From positions 11,092-23,448 of the forward strand of contig DFQW01000100.1 of the NCBI GenBank assembly GCA_002377985.1: DNA of 12,357 nt. Direction: 5' to 3'. The notes under the pieces were generated by a model. That model did no database searches. It saw only the letters and a program-made list of their open reading frames with translations, and was not told the DNA's origin. The position numbers were made by a program, and so were the translations under genes. The stretch is from Halieaceae bacterium UBA3479 (GTDB lineage: Bacteria > Pseudomonadota > Gammaproteobacteria > Pseudomonadales > Halieaceae). This document shows, piece by piece, positions 6,264 to 12,357 of the stretch; position 1 is the stretch's first letter, and each line of letters begins with the position of its first letter.

Positions 6264-7373
6264 ATGGCGCCAACAGAGAGAATCCACCCCCTAAAACGTA
6301 GCCCGCACCGGCTAAAACTCGGTGTTTTCGGCCTCAATGTGAGTAACGGGTGCGCGATGACGGATCGTCCCGACACCCTTAAGGTGGAATGGGACGAATC
6401 TGTCCGCATAACCCAGCTCGCGGAGCAGGCTGGCATCGAAGCTGTCATTCCTGTTGCTCGCTGGAAAGGCATGGGCGGCAACGTCAACTTTAATCACCGC
6501 AATTTCGAAACATTCACATGGGCCGCCGGTCTGGCCGCAAAAACGGAGGAGATCGGCGTATTTGCCACCTTTCATGTGCCTACCGTTCATCCCGTCAGAG
6601 CCGCCAAGGAAGTGGCCACTATCGATCACATTTCCGGTGGCCGGTTTGGCCTTAACATTGTGGCTGGCTGGAATGAGCGGGAAATAGCGATGTTTGGCGT
6701 GCCGCAAAAAGAGCACGATATTCGTTATGACGTGGCTGACGACTGGATCAGCCTATGCAAAGAGCTCTGGACGGTTGAGGGCGAGTTTGACTACAGCGGC
6801 CCTCATTTTCAGTCACCCGGCTGTTACTCGGAACCCAAACCACTGCAGCGTCCCTGGCCAGCACTGATGAGTGCCGGCAACAGCGCACGAGGGCAAGCGT
6901 TCGCCGCAGCGCATGCCGACTTTAATTTTGTGGTGGCTAAAGATGTCACGGCAGCTGGCGAGGTCGCGGCCAGCGGCAGAAAACTGGCGAGAGACCTCGG
7001 CCGGGAAATGCAAATATTTGGCCAAGCCTACATTGTTTGCAGAGACACAGAAAAAGAAGCGCAGGACTTTGTGCGGGAGTATGTGTACGAGCGAGGCGAT
7101 TGGGTTGGCGTGCGCAACTTGCTGGATGTGTTAGTCCCTAACTCCCAGAGCGCGCTGGGAGACGGCTGGGAGGCCATGGCCGCAAACCTCATTGCGGGCT
7201 ATGGCGCAATTCCGCTGGTGGGCACGCCCGAACAGATTATCGACGGCATGCTGGCTTTCGCTGATGCAGGCCTCGACGGGATCACACTGAGCTGGGTGAA
7301 TTATGAAGAGGGGCTTCTTCAATTCCAGGACACCCTACTCCCCCTGATGAAACAGGCGGGGCTTCGCCAGTGA
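6264..7373 (+). CDS. LLM-class flavin-dependent monooxygenase (RutA/SfnG-like)
   Basis: A 369-residue luciferase-like TIM-barrel oxidoreductase, expected to use reduced FMN and oxygen to oxidise a small organic substrate in the cytosol. The first barrel strand is LKLGVFGLNVSNG (17-29). GNVNFNHRNFETFTWAAGLAA (72-92) and ATIDHISGGRFGLNIVAGW (118-136) closely follow the pattern of pyrimidine monooxygenase RutA and related alkane/sulfone monooxygenases. A variant of the 'ERY' segment reads HDIRYDVADDWI (151-162), and AGNSARGQAFAAAHADF (204-220) is the later phosphate-binding region. Length is typical. No rut operon genes are nearby, so uracil is unlikely to be the substrate. The ATG at 6264 has only a weak Shine-Dalgarno; the next ATG (codon 32) would delete the first strand, so the longer form is chosen. 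It overlaps the downstream SDR gene. A cognate flavin reductase is not seen here. Confidence 0.9.
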   Translation: MAPTERIHPLKRSPHRLKLGVFGLNVSNGCAMTDRPDTLKVEWDESVRITQLAEQAGIEAVIPVARWKGMGGNVNFNHRNFETFTWAAGLAAKTEEIGVFATFHVPTVHPVRAAKEVATIDHISGGRFGLNIVAGWNEREIAMFGVPQKEHDIRYDVADDWISLCKELWTVEGEFDYSGPHFQSPGCYSEPKPLQRPWPALMSAGNSARGQAFAAAHADFNFVVAKDVTAAGEVAASGRKLARDLGREMQIFGQAYIVCRDTEKEAQDFVREYVYERGDWVGVRNLLDVLVPNSQSALGDGWEAMAANLIAGYGAIPLVGTPEQIIDGMLAFADAGLDGITLSWVNYEEGLLQFQDTLLPLMKQAGLRQ

Positions 7374-8134
7374 GGCCCATCGAAGGCATGTCGATATTGG
7401 TAACCGGTGGGGGATCAGGCATCGGTGCTGACTGTGCCAAACGCTTTTGCGAGCAAGGCGCCAAAGTGACCATTAGCGGTCGCCGACTGGAAAAACTAGA
7501 GCAGGTGCAAGCGGAAATCGGCGAGCGCTGCCACATAGTGCAGGGTGACGTTACCTGTGACGATGACCGCAAGCGCATGCTACAAGCAGCTCTCGAACAT
7601 GGCGACAGCAGGCTTGATGCGCTGATCAACAATGCGGCGAATATGTACCGCCAGCCTGTAGATCAATACCGCGAAGAGTTTCTGAGAGACGCTTTTGACA
7701 CTAACGTGATCTCTGCAATGATGCTCTCCAGCGCCGCGATCCCCTATCTTGAAGAGTCCGCCGGTGCGATCGTGTTTATCGGCTCAACGCATACCAAGCG
7801 CGCTTTTCCGGGGGCATCACCTTACGCAACTACCAAGGCCGCGCTGGAGGGGCTGACTAAAGTAATGGCAGCGGAGTTGGGTCTGCGGCAAATCCGCGTG
7901 GGTTGCATTCTACCCGGCGCAGTGTCGACCGAGCTGAACCTGCGCGCCGGATTGTTTTCGGCAGAAGAGGCAAATGCGCGCTATGACGCGGTGGCTGGCC
8001 TCCACGCATTGGGCAGAATCGGCACCGGTACTGAAGTTGCCGAAGGGGTGGAGTATCTGATTAGGGCCGAGTGGGTAACTGGCGTTGCCCTCGAGGTTGA
8101 CGGTGGCATTGGCCTCGGCGTTTCACATTTTTGA
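7370..8134 (+). CDS. Short-chain dehydrogenase/reductase (SDR) family oxidoreductase
   Basis: A 254-residue classical SDR of standard length, cytosolic, using NAD(P)H. The Rossmann dinucleotide motif is TGGGSGIG (12-19). INNAAN (86-91) stabilises the sheet. The catalytic tetrad is visible as N112, S139, Y152 and K156 (YATTK). LPGAVSTEL (181-189) and the C-terminal VDGGIGLG (243-250) are also typical. R38/R39 follow the second strand (TISGRR, 34-39), which often favours NADP. The GTG start overlaps the monooxygenase stop (GTGA), showing tight translational coupling, so the enzyme probably acts on the oxygenation product or its precursor alcohol or ketone. The substrate cannot be read from sequence. 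The DUF3604 gene follows after ten bases. Confidence 0.93.
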   Translation: MRPIEGMSILVTGGGSGIGADCAKRFCEQGAKVTISGRRLEKLEQVQAEIGERCHIVQGDVTCDDDRKRMLQAALEHGDSRLDALINNAANMYRQPVDQYREEFLRDAFDTNVISAMMLSSAAIPYLEESAGAIVFIGSTHTKRAFPGASPYATTKAALEGLTKVMAAELGLRQIRVGCILPGAVSTELNLRAGLFSAEEANARYDAVAGLHALGRIGTGTEVAEGVEYLIRAEWVTGVALEVDGGIGLGVSHF

Positions 8135-8144
8135 GAGATCTACC

Positions 8145-10151
8145 GTGACACATCGATTACTGGCGTTTGCGCTGACCACTGCGGGGCTCTCGCTTGGCGG
8201 GTGCGACATCAGCAAGCTTTTTCTCACCGCGGAGCCGTGGCAACCGCCCCCAGCAGCCGCAGCAAAGCGTGCTCCTGCCCCCCGGGAAGCCTGCAGCCAC
8301 TATGTCGATGACCGGCAGCCGCTATTTGGGGATCTGCATCTTCATACCGCGTATTCCATGGATGCGAACGCGCTCGGGACAAAGACCCTACCCAACGACG
8401 CCTATGCCTTTGCCAAAGGAGACCCCATCACGCTCTATGGTGGCACTCCCGACGCCGAACCCGTCACCATCAGCATCGATCGTCCCCTTGACTTTGCAGC
8501 CGTCACAGACCATGCCGAGTGGATGGCCGAAGTAGCACTGTGCACCACTCCGGGCTCTTCCTCCTACGACAGTACCGGATGCGCGATCTATCGCGGGGAA
8601 GACGATTCATTGCTGGCAAAACTGCTGGGTGCGGAAGGCTTCAGGGCTCGACTGGGCGGTTTTATCACCTTCGGGGGACGCCGCAGTGATGTCTGCGGAG
8701 AATCGGACAACCTCTGTCGACAACAATTACACACGACATGGCAATCCATACAGGCAGCCGCCGAAGCGTGGTACGACCGATCAGCGGATTGCTCCTTCAC
8801 CACCTTTCATGCCTGGGAATACAGTCGTTCGCCTCAATCCACAAAAGTTCACCGCAACGTTATTTTACGCAATGAAATTGTCCCCGAGTTGCCCATTTCT
8901 TCACTTGAGACACCGCTGGAAATGGACTTCCGCCGCCAGCTACTCGAACAGTGCAATGATTCGGGCTCGGGCTGTGACGCCATCGCCATCCCCCATAACC
9001 CTAACCTCTCCAATGGCCAGTTATTCCGAGCCGAGTACGCCGGGCTCCCCGAGGCCGAACAGCAACATCACGCCGCGATTCGAGCGCGACTCGAACCCGT
9101 GGTTGAGATGATGCAAATCAAGGGAGAAAGCGAGTGCAGAGCGGGCATGTTCCAAGTGGTGGGCACGGCCGACGAACTGTGCGGTTTTGAAAAAATCCGC
9201 GACTTCGGTCAACCCGAACTCTCGGACTGCGGAGAAACAACCGGCAAAGGCGCACAAGCGGGCAGAGGCTGTACCAGTCGCAACGACTACGTGCGCTACG
9301 CTCTTATCGACGGCATCCGCGAGCGTGAGCGCCTCGGCGTAAACCCTTACCAATTTGGCTTCATTGGCAGCACAGACTCCCATACCGCTGCCCCCGGCGC
9401 GGTGAGCGAGTATCAACGCCCCTACAAGTATGGCGCCACCCCTAGTCAGGCCCTCACGGTTGCAGGTAAACCCCGCGCAGTCGCCTTTCAGAACCCCGGT
9501 GGATTGGCCGGAGTCTGGGCTGAGGCCAACAACCGAGACTCAATTTTTGCAGCACTGAAGAGGCGGGAAACTTTCGCCACCAGCGGGCCCAGAATCGCGC
9601 CGCGGTTTTTTGGCGGATGGGATTTACCCGAGGCAATCTGCAGCGAGACCGACCTCGCCAGCAAAGGCTATGAAAACGGCGTACCCATGGGAAGCTTACT
9701 ACCAGAGGCGCCGAGGCAAACCGCAAAGCCCCGATTCGTGGTCTCCGCCGCCGCCGATATGGGCACTTCGGATGCGCCCGGGCACCCTTTACAACGACTG
9801 CAAATCATTAAAGGCTGGGTTGACGCTGAGGGACAGTTCCAACAATTGGTCGTTGACGTCGCGGGCGACGCCAATAATGGCGCATACGTCGACACGAATT
9901 CGTGTCGCGCCCATGGTCAGGGCTTCAGCACTTTGTGTGGCGTCTGGGAGGACAGCGAGTTCGATATGAATCAGGATGCGGTTTACTACGCGCGGGCAAT
10001 CGAGAACCCGAGTTGTCGCTGGTCGACCCGAATGTGCCTTGGATTTGAAACCGAAAATCAGCCTGATGCCTGTCAAAATCCACGCCTACCAAAAACTATC
10101 CAGGAGCGCGCCTGGACAGCGCCGATATGGTTTGAGTCACGCCGCTCTTGA
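8145..10151 (+). CDS. DUF3604 family lipoprotein, PHP-like metallohydrolase
   Basis: A 668-residue exported protein. The GTG start at 8145 follows GAGAGA at 8133-8138. It gives a lipoprotein signal MTHRLLAFALTTAGLSLGGC with a lipobox at Cys20 and Asp at position +2. A start at 8085 would prepend 20 residues inside the SDR gene and spoil this signal. The DUF3604 pattern is clear: GDLHLHTAYSMDAN (62-75) with an HxH pair, FAAVTDHAEW (117-126), TTFHAWEYSRS (219-229), IAIPHNPNLSNG (280-291), MQIKGESEC (323-331), FIGSTDSHTAAPG (406-418) and RRETFATSGPR (473-483). The His/Asp spacing suggests a PHP-like metal site for a phosphoesterase or other hydrolase activity; family function is poorly known. 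Many paired cysteines suggest disulfides outside the cytosol. It is third in the monooxygenase-SDR operon. Confidence 0.93.
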   Translation: MTHRLLAFALTTAGLSLGGCDISKLFLTAEPWQPPPAAAAKRAPAPREACSHYVDDRQPLFGDLHLHTAYSMDANALGTKTLPNDAYAFAKGDPITLYGGTPDAEPVTISIDRPLDFAAVTDHAEWMAEVALCTTPGSSSYDSTGCAIYRGEDDSLLAKLLGAEGFRARLGGFITFGGRRSDVCGESDNLCRQQLHTTWQSIQAAAEAWYDRSADCSFTTFHAWEYSRSPQSTKVHRNVILRNEIVPELPISSLETPLEMDFRRQLLEQCNDSGSGCDAIAIPHNPNLSNGQLFRAEYAGLPEAEQQHHAAIRARLEPVVEMMQIKGESECRAGMFQVVGTADELCGFEKIRDFGQPELSDCGETTGKGAQAGRGCTSRNDYVRYALIDGIRERERLGVNPYQFGFIGSTDSHTAAPGAVSEYQRPYKYGATPSQALTVAGKPRAVAFQNPGGLAGVWAEANNRDSIFAALKRRETFATSGPRIAPRFFGGWDLPEAICSETDLASKGYENGVPMGSLLPEAPRQTAKPRFVVSAAADMGTSDAPGHPLQRLQIIKGWVDAEGQFQQLVVDVAGDANNGAYVDTNSCRAHGQGFSTLCGVWEDSEFDMNQDAVYYARAIENPSCRWSTRMCLGFETENQPDACQNPRLPKTIQERAWTAPIWFESRRS

Positions 10152-10178
10152 GCCTTAACGCCAGATATTCCATCTCAA

Positions 10179-10236
10179 GCGGTCCACGGGGAACCGCCAC
10201 GAGGATCCCGCGAACTTGTATTCGCGCCAACCGTGG
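10179..10236. repeat. Clustered inverted repeats downstream of the DUF3604 gene
   Basis: Two adjacent structures lie in the 166-base gap. The first is GCGGT (10179-10183) with ACCGC (10193-10197). The second is nested: an inner perfect stem CGCGAA (10209-10214) / TTCGCG (10221-10226) with loop CTTGTA, inside an outer stem CCACG (10197-10201) / CGTGG (10232-10236). No T-run follows, so it is not a standard intrinsic terminator. It may be an RNA-processing or protein-binding site, or an mRNA 3' stabiliser. Nothing else is recognised in this gap. Confidence 0.4.
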
Positions 10237-10317
10237 TACTCATGGTCCAAAGGTCTCACTTTGAACGATATCGAGCATCGTGGTTAGATAAACAACGGCA
10301 GAAGAGGATTTACACTA

Positions 10318-10470
10318 ATGACCTTGTCCAATGAATGGTTTTTTGCGCTGTTTGGCCTGCTTATGATTGCGAGCCTGATTTGGTTTGTAAAAAGCGCGAC
10401 CGCCTACAAAAAGTGGGTTAAGAGTCGCTACGCAGATCCTAAAAGCCAAGTTTCCGAGAGACCGCAATAA
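10318..10470 (+). CDS. Small single-span membrane protein, 50 residues
   Basis: A 50-codon ORF with an AAGAGGA Shine-Dalgarno at 10302-10308, nine bases before the ATG. The peptide starts MTLSNEWFFALFGLLMIASL and continues hydrophobic to about residue 24 (IWFV). A strongly basic segment follows (KSATAYKKWVKSRY), then a short polar tail. This is one transmembrane helix with an N-out/C-in orientation by the positive-inside rule. It is too short for a family call and I do not recognise it. It stands alone between the DUF3604 gene and waaA, with 166 and 155 bases either side. The downstream gap holds two competing hairpins, TGAGC/GCTCA (10526-10540) and AGCCC/GGGCT (10521-10538). The clean ribosome binding site and amphipathic layout make it a credible small gene. 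Confidence 0.6.
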   Translation: MTLSNEWFFALFGLLMIASLIWFVKSATAYKKWVKSRYADPKSQVSERPQ

Positions 10471-10625
10471 GCACCCCCTATTTTCGCCCAATGCCGCGAC
10501 ATTGACGGATAAAGTTGTGAAGCCCTGAGCGGCGGGCTCACGGAACTGTCAAATTACTATCTAAAGGTTCAGCCGCATCTGAGACCCAGAGGTCGCCCAC
10601 GACTGATGAGAAGAGATTGAAGTAG

Positions 10626-11861
10626 GTGTCGATACTCCTCTATCGAACAATCTGGCTGCTAGCGTCACCCATCGTTCTGCTGTGGTCTCTTCAGCAGATG
10701 ATAGTCCGGCGTGGCGGCCTGACTTATCTGAGCGAGCGATTCGGATTGCCATCGGCGACCGGGGGCCGCCCCACTCCCATTTGGTTTCACGCCGCATCGG
10801 TCGGAGAAATGCGCCTTCTGGCGCCACTGGTTGACGTCCAGCGTGAAAAAGGCGTTCTGATCACCTGCAATACCCCTGAAGCGCATCGGCTGGCCCGATC
10901 TATCTGGGGAGATACGGTCACCGTACGCTACTGCCCTCTCGACTACAGGCTATGCATCAAACGCTTTATCAGTCGACATCGGCCGTCAATTATTTTTGTA
11001 GTGGAAACGGAGATCTGGCCCGAGCTTTATCAGCAATGTCACCGCCACGGCATTGCAATCTACATTGTCAACGGACGCATTAGCGATACAACCTTCCGCT
11101 CGACACTTGCCAGACAATGGATTTATCCGCCCGCGCTTGAGCGGGTAACAGCGGTGTGGGCGCGAGAACCCGAGGATGCAAAAAGATTTATCGAGATGGG
11201 ATGCGCGCCAGACAAAACCCATACGACGGGCAGCATCAAAATGACACGCCGCATTCACACAGACACCCCGAAAAACCCGCTCCCCAACCGCAGTTATACG
11301 CTAGCGATTTCGACACACCCGGGAGAGGAGGAAATGCTGGCAGAAATCTGGCGTGGCACCTCCAAGGCCGACCTACTGGTTCTTATTCCAAGACATCCTT
11401 CCCGCACGCCGGCCATCGTCAGAGCACTGTCGGCTCAGGGGCTGAAAGTAGCCAGCACGCCGCTGCCGGCGGATACATTTGCCGACAGTGACATACTCGT
11501 TGTTGATACTGTGGGCGAAGTCGATGCCTACTGCGCCCACGCTAAGTTTGTATTTGTCGGCGGATCGATGACAGATACAGGCGGCCATAACGTCTTTGAG
11601 CCCGCCAGCTGGGGTAAGCCGATAATTGTCGGCCCTCATACGCAGAACTTCGCCACAGAGGTCGAATATCTGGCGACAAAGGACGCAATCAGTATTGTCG
11701 AAACAACCGAGGAGTTGCGCGAGTGCTGGCGCGCGCACACCCACGACGATAGCTTTAGACAGCAACGTGAACACTGCACGCAAGAGGCTCACGCTGCGCT
11801 ACCGGATAGAATCGGAGACTATGTCGACCTTGTGGATCAAGCCGTAAGAACGCGTGTTTAA
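10626..11861 (+). CDS. waaA: 3-deoxy-D-manno-octulosonic acid transferase WaaA (KdtA)
   Basis: A 411-residue GT30 glycosyltransferase that moves Kdo from CMP-Kdo onto lipid IVA on the cytosolic face of the inner membrane. An N-terminal membrane anchor spans about residues 5-21. RGGLTYLSERFG (29-40) and WFHAASVGEM (53-62) with the proposed general base E61 mark the acceptor domain, followed by VVETEIWPEL (125-134) and NGRISDTTF (149-157). The donor half shows STHPGEEE (229-236), PRHPSR (255-260) and GGSMTDTGGHNVFEPASWGKP (312-332, a slight variant of the usual GGHNxLEP). Length is typical. GTG is the first possible start because an in-frame TAG directly precedes it; the Shine-Dalgarno is weak. 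The neighbouring convergent Kdo kinase suggests that this WaaA adds a single Kdo that is then phosphorylated, which is an inference. Confidence 0.96.
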   Translation: MSILLYRTIWLLASPIVLLWSLQQMIVRRGGLTYLSERFGLPSATGGRPTPIWFHAASVGEMRLLAPLVDVQREKGVLITCNTPEAHRLARSIWGDTVTVRYCPLDYRLCIKRFISRHRPSIIFVVETEIWPELYQQCHRHGIAIYIVNGRISDTTFRSTLARQWIYPPALERVTAVWAREPEDAKRFIEMGCAPDKTHTTGSIKMTRRIHTDTPKNPLPNRSYTLAISTHPGEEEMLAEIWRGTSKADLLVLIPRHPSRTPAIVRALSAQGLKVASTPLPADTFADSDILVVDTVGEVDAYCAHAKFVFVGGSMTDTGGHNVFEPASWGKPIIVGPHTQNFATEVEYLATKDAISIVETTEELRECWRAHTHDDSFRQQREHCTQEAHAALPDRIGDYVDLVDQAVRTRV

Positions 11862-11866
11862 CGCTG

Positions 11867-11926
11867 AGCAAGGCGCCATAAAGACAGCTCTACAATGGGT
11901 CTAACACCGGCTTGCTATCGGGTTTT
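11867..11926 (+). terminator. Possible terminator between convergent waaA and kdkA
   Basis: AGCAAG (11867-11872) and CTTGCT (11911-11916) can pair across a 38-base loop, and a TTTTT run follows at 11922-11926. The stem is short and the loop long, so this is a weak prediction. It is the only terminator-like arrangement in the 53-base gap. Confidence 0.22.
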
Positions 11927-12357
11927 TGCCCCCTCGTAACCAACCAGGAGCAACCCCCAAGTCCGCTCCTGATCAAACAGCCCCCGGGCAGAAAGTTTAT
12001 TCAACGAACGCCTGAGGCGTTGTAGATTGGCGCGTCGCCAATCCCATCCAAAGCGGCCCGGCTTGATGCTGCCACGATCAAAATCGATTAAGTAGACCGA
12101 ATTACCATCAAGCAAAATGTTGGCCGCGTTGAGATCACTGTGAAAAACGTCGCACTCGTGAAACTGTCTGATAACACGCCCTATGTCGCGCCATTGATCA
12201 TCCTCCACTGGCTCCCCGCTCGAGACCCACGACGCCAAAGACCTGACATTGGCCAGCCGCTGAGTGATGAGACTCCCCGAATAACTGAGCAAACCCGTTC
12301 TACGGGCGCAAGCCGCGACGGGCCGCGGAACCGGCAACCCCAGTTGAAGAAGTCGGC
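11915..12357 (-). CDS. kdkA: 3-deoxy-D-manno-octulosonic acid kinase KdkA (partial, 5' end outside window)
   Basis: 146 complete residues are visible and the frame stays open to the window edge, so roughly the first 90 residues are missing. The visible part begins RLLQLGLPVPRPVAACA, the N-lobe end of this kinase-like family. RDIGRVIRQFHECDVFHSDLNAANILLD contains the catalytic HSDLNAANI loop, and YLIDFDRG has the metal-binding DFD. FGWDWRRANLQRLRRSL near the end matches the C-terminal signature of Kdo kinases. KdkA uses ATP to phosphorylate the 4-position of the Kdo attached to lipid A, at the inner membrane. WaaP heptose kinases are relatives, but the segment WRRANLQRLRRSL and the adjacent waaA favour KdkA. 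A TTG at 12337 is not the true start because coding continues upstream of it. Confidence 0.85.
   Translation of the reverse strand, partial: RLLQLGLPVPRPVAACARRTGLLSYSGSLITQRLANVRSLASWVSSGEPVEDDQWRDIGRVIRQFHECDVFHSDLNAANILLDGNSVYLIDFDRGSIKPGRFGWDWRRANLQRLRRSLNKLSARGLFDQERTWGLLLVGYEGAKTR

Noticed and set aside
8085..8144. Upstream ATG start for the DUF3604 gene
   Set aside because: It would overlap the SDR coding end by 50 bases, lacks a good ribosome binding site, and masks the lipoprotein signal that begins at the GTG.
8629..9111. A 160-codon + strand frame inside the DUF3604 gene
   Set aside because: Fully contained in another frame of a clear family member; Pro/Ser/Arg-rich shadow translation.

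Overview
The window looks like chromosome from a Gram-negative gammaproteobacterium, plausibly a marine, free-living aerobe. It is moderately GC-rich. It carries genes for the inner core of lipopolysaccharide (ADP-heptose synthesis, Kdo transferase, Kdo kinase, an O-antigen ligase-like protein), together with a DUF3604 protein and a luciferase-family monooxygenase of kinds often seen in marine Gammaproteobacteria. I see no tRNA, rRNA, CRISPR array, insertion sequence or phage gene.

Layout. (1) 1-1345, + strand: the tail of an amidohydrolase-like gene, then a second exported amidohydrolase-like gene overlapping it by ATGA. The second protein seems to lack the metal-binding residues of the family. 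(2) 5449-1374, - strand: an operon transcribed gmhA, gmhB, a possible 37-codon ORF, an O-antigen ligase/polymerase-like membrane protein, then hldE. It encodes sedoheptulose-7-phosphate isomerase, heptose bisphosphate phosphatase and the bifunctional heptose kinase/adenylyltransferase, so every ADP-heptose step except the final HldD epimerase is present. An extended -10 promoter lies just upstream of gmhA and suggests that gmhA starts at a TTG. (3) 6031-5699, - strand: an unrecognised 110-residue protein. It is divergent from (4) across an AT-rich 232-base regulatory region. (4) 6264-10151, + strand: a tight three-gene operon of a flavin-dependent LLM-class monooxygenase, a short-chain dehydrogenase/reductase and an exported DUF3604 lipoprotein. 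(5) 10318-10470, + strand: a 50-residue single-span membrane protein not listed among longer ORFs. (6) 10626-11861, + strand: waaA (Kdo transferase). It converges with (7) 12357-11915, - strand: the 3' part of a Kdo kinase gene (kdkA), cut off by the window end.

How they work together: GmhA, GmhB and HldE make ADP-heptose. WaaA adds Kdo to lipid A, and KdkA would phosphorylate that Kdo, which fits a single-Kdo inner core. The ligase-like protein would attach or polymerise surface polysaccharide. The monooxygenase/SDR/DUF3604 operon sits between these envelope clusters and looks like a separate oxidative catabolic or modification unit with unknown substrate. The most unusual items are that operon, the metal-ligand-depleted amidohydrolase, and the TAATG-bounded small ORF in the heptose operon.
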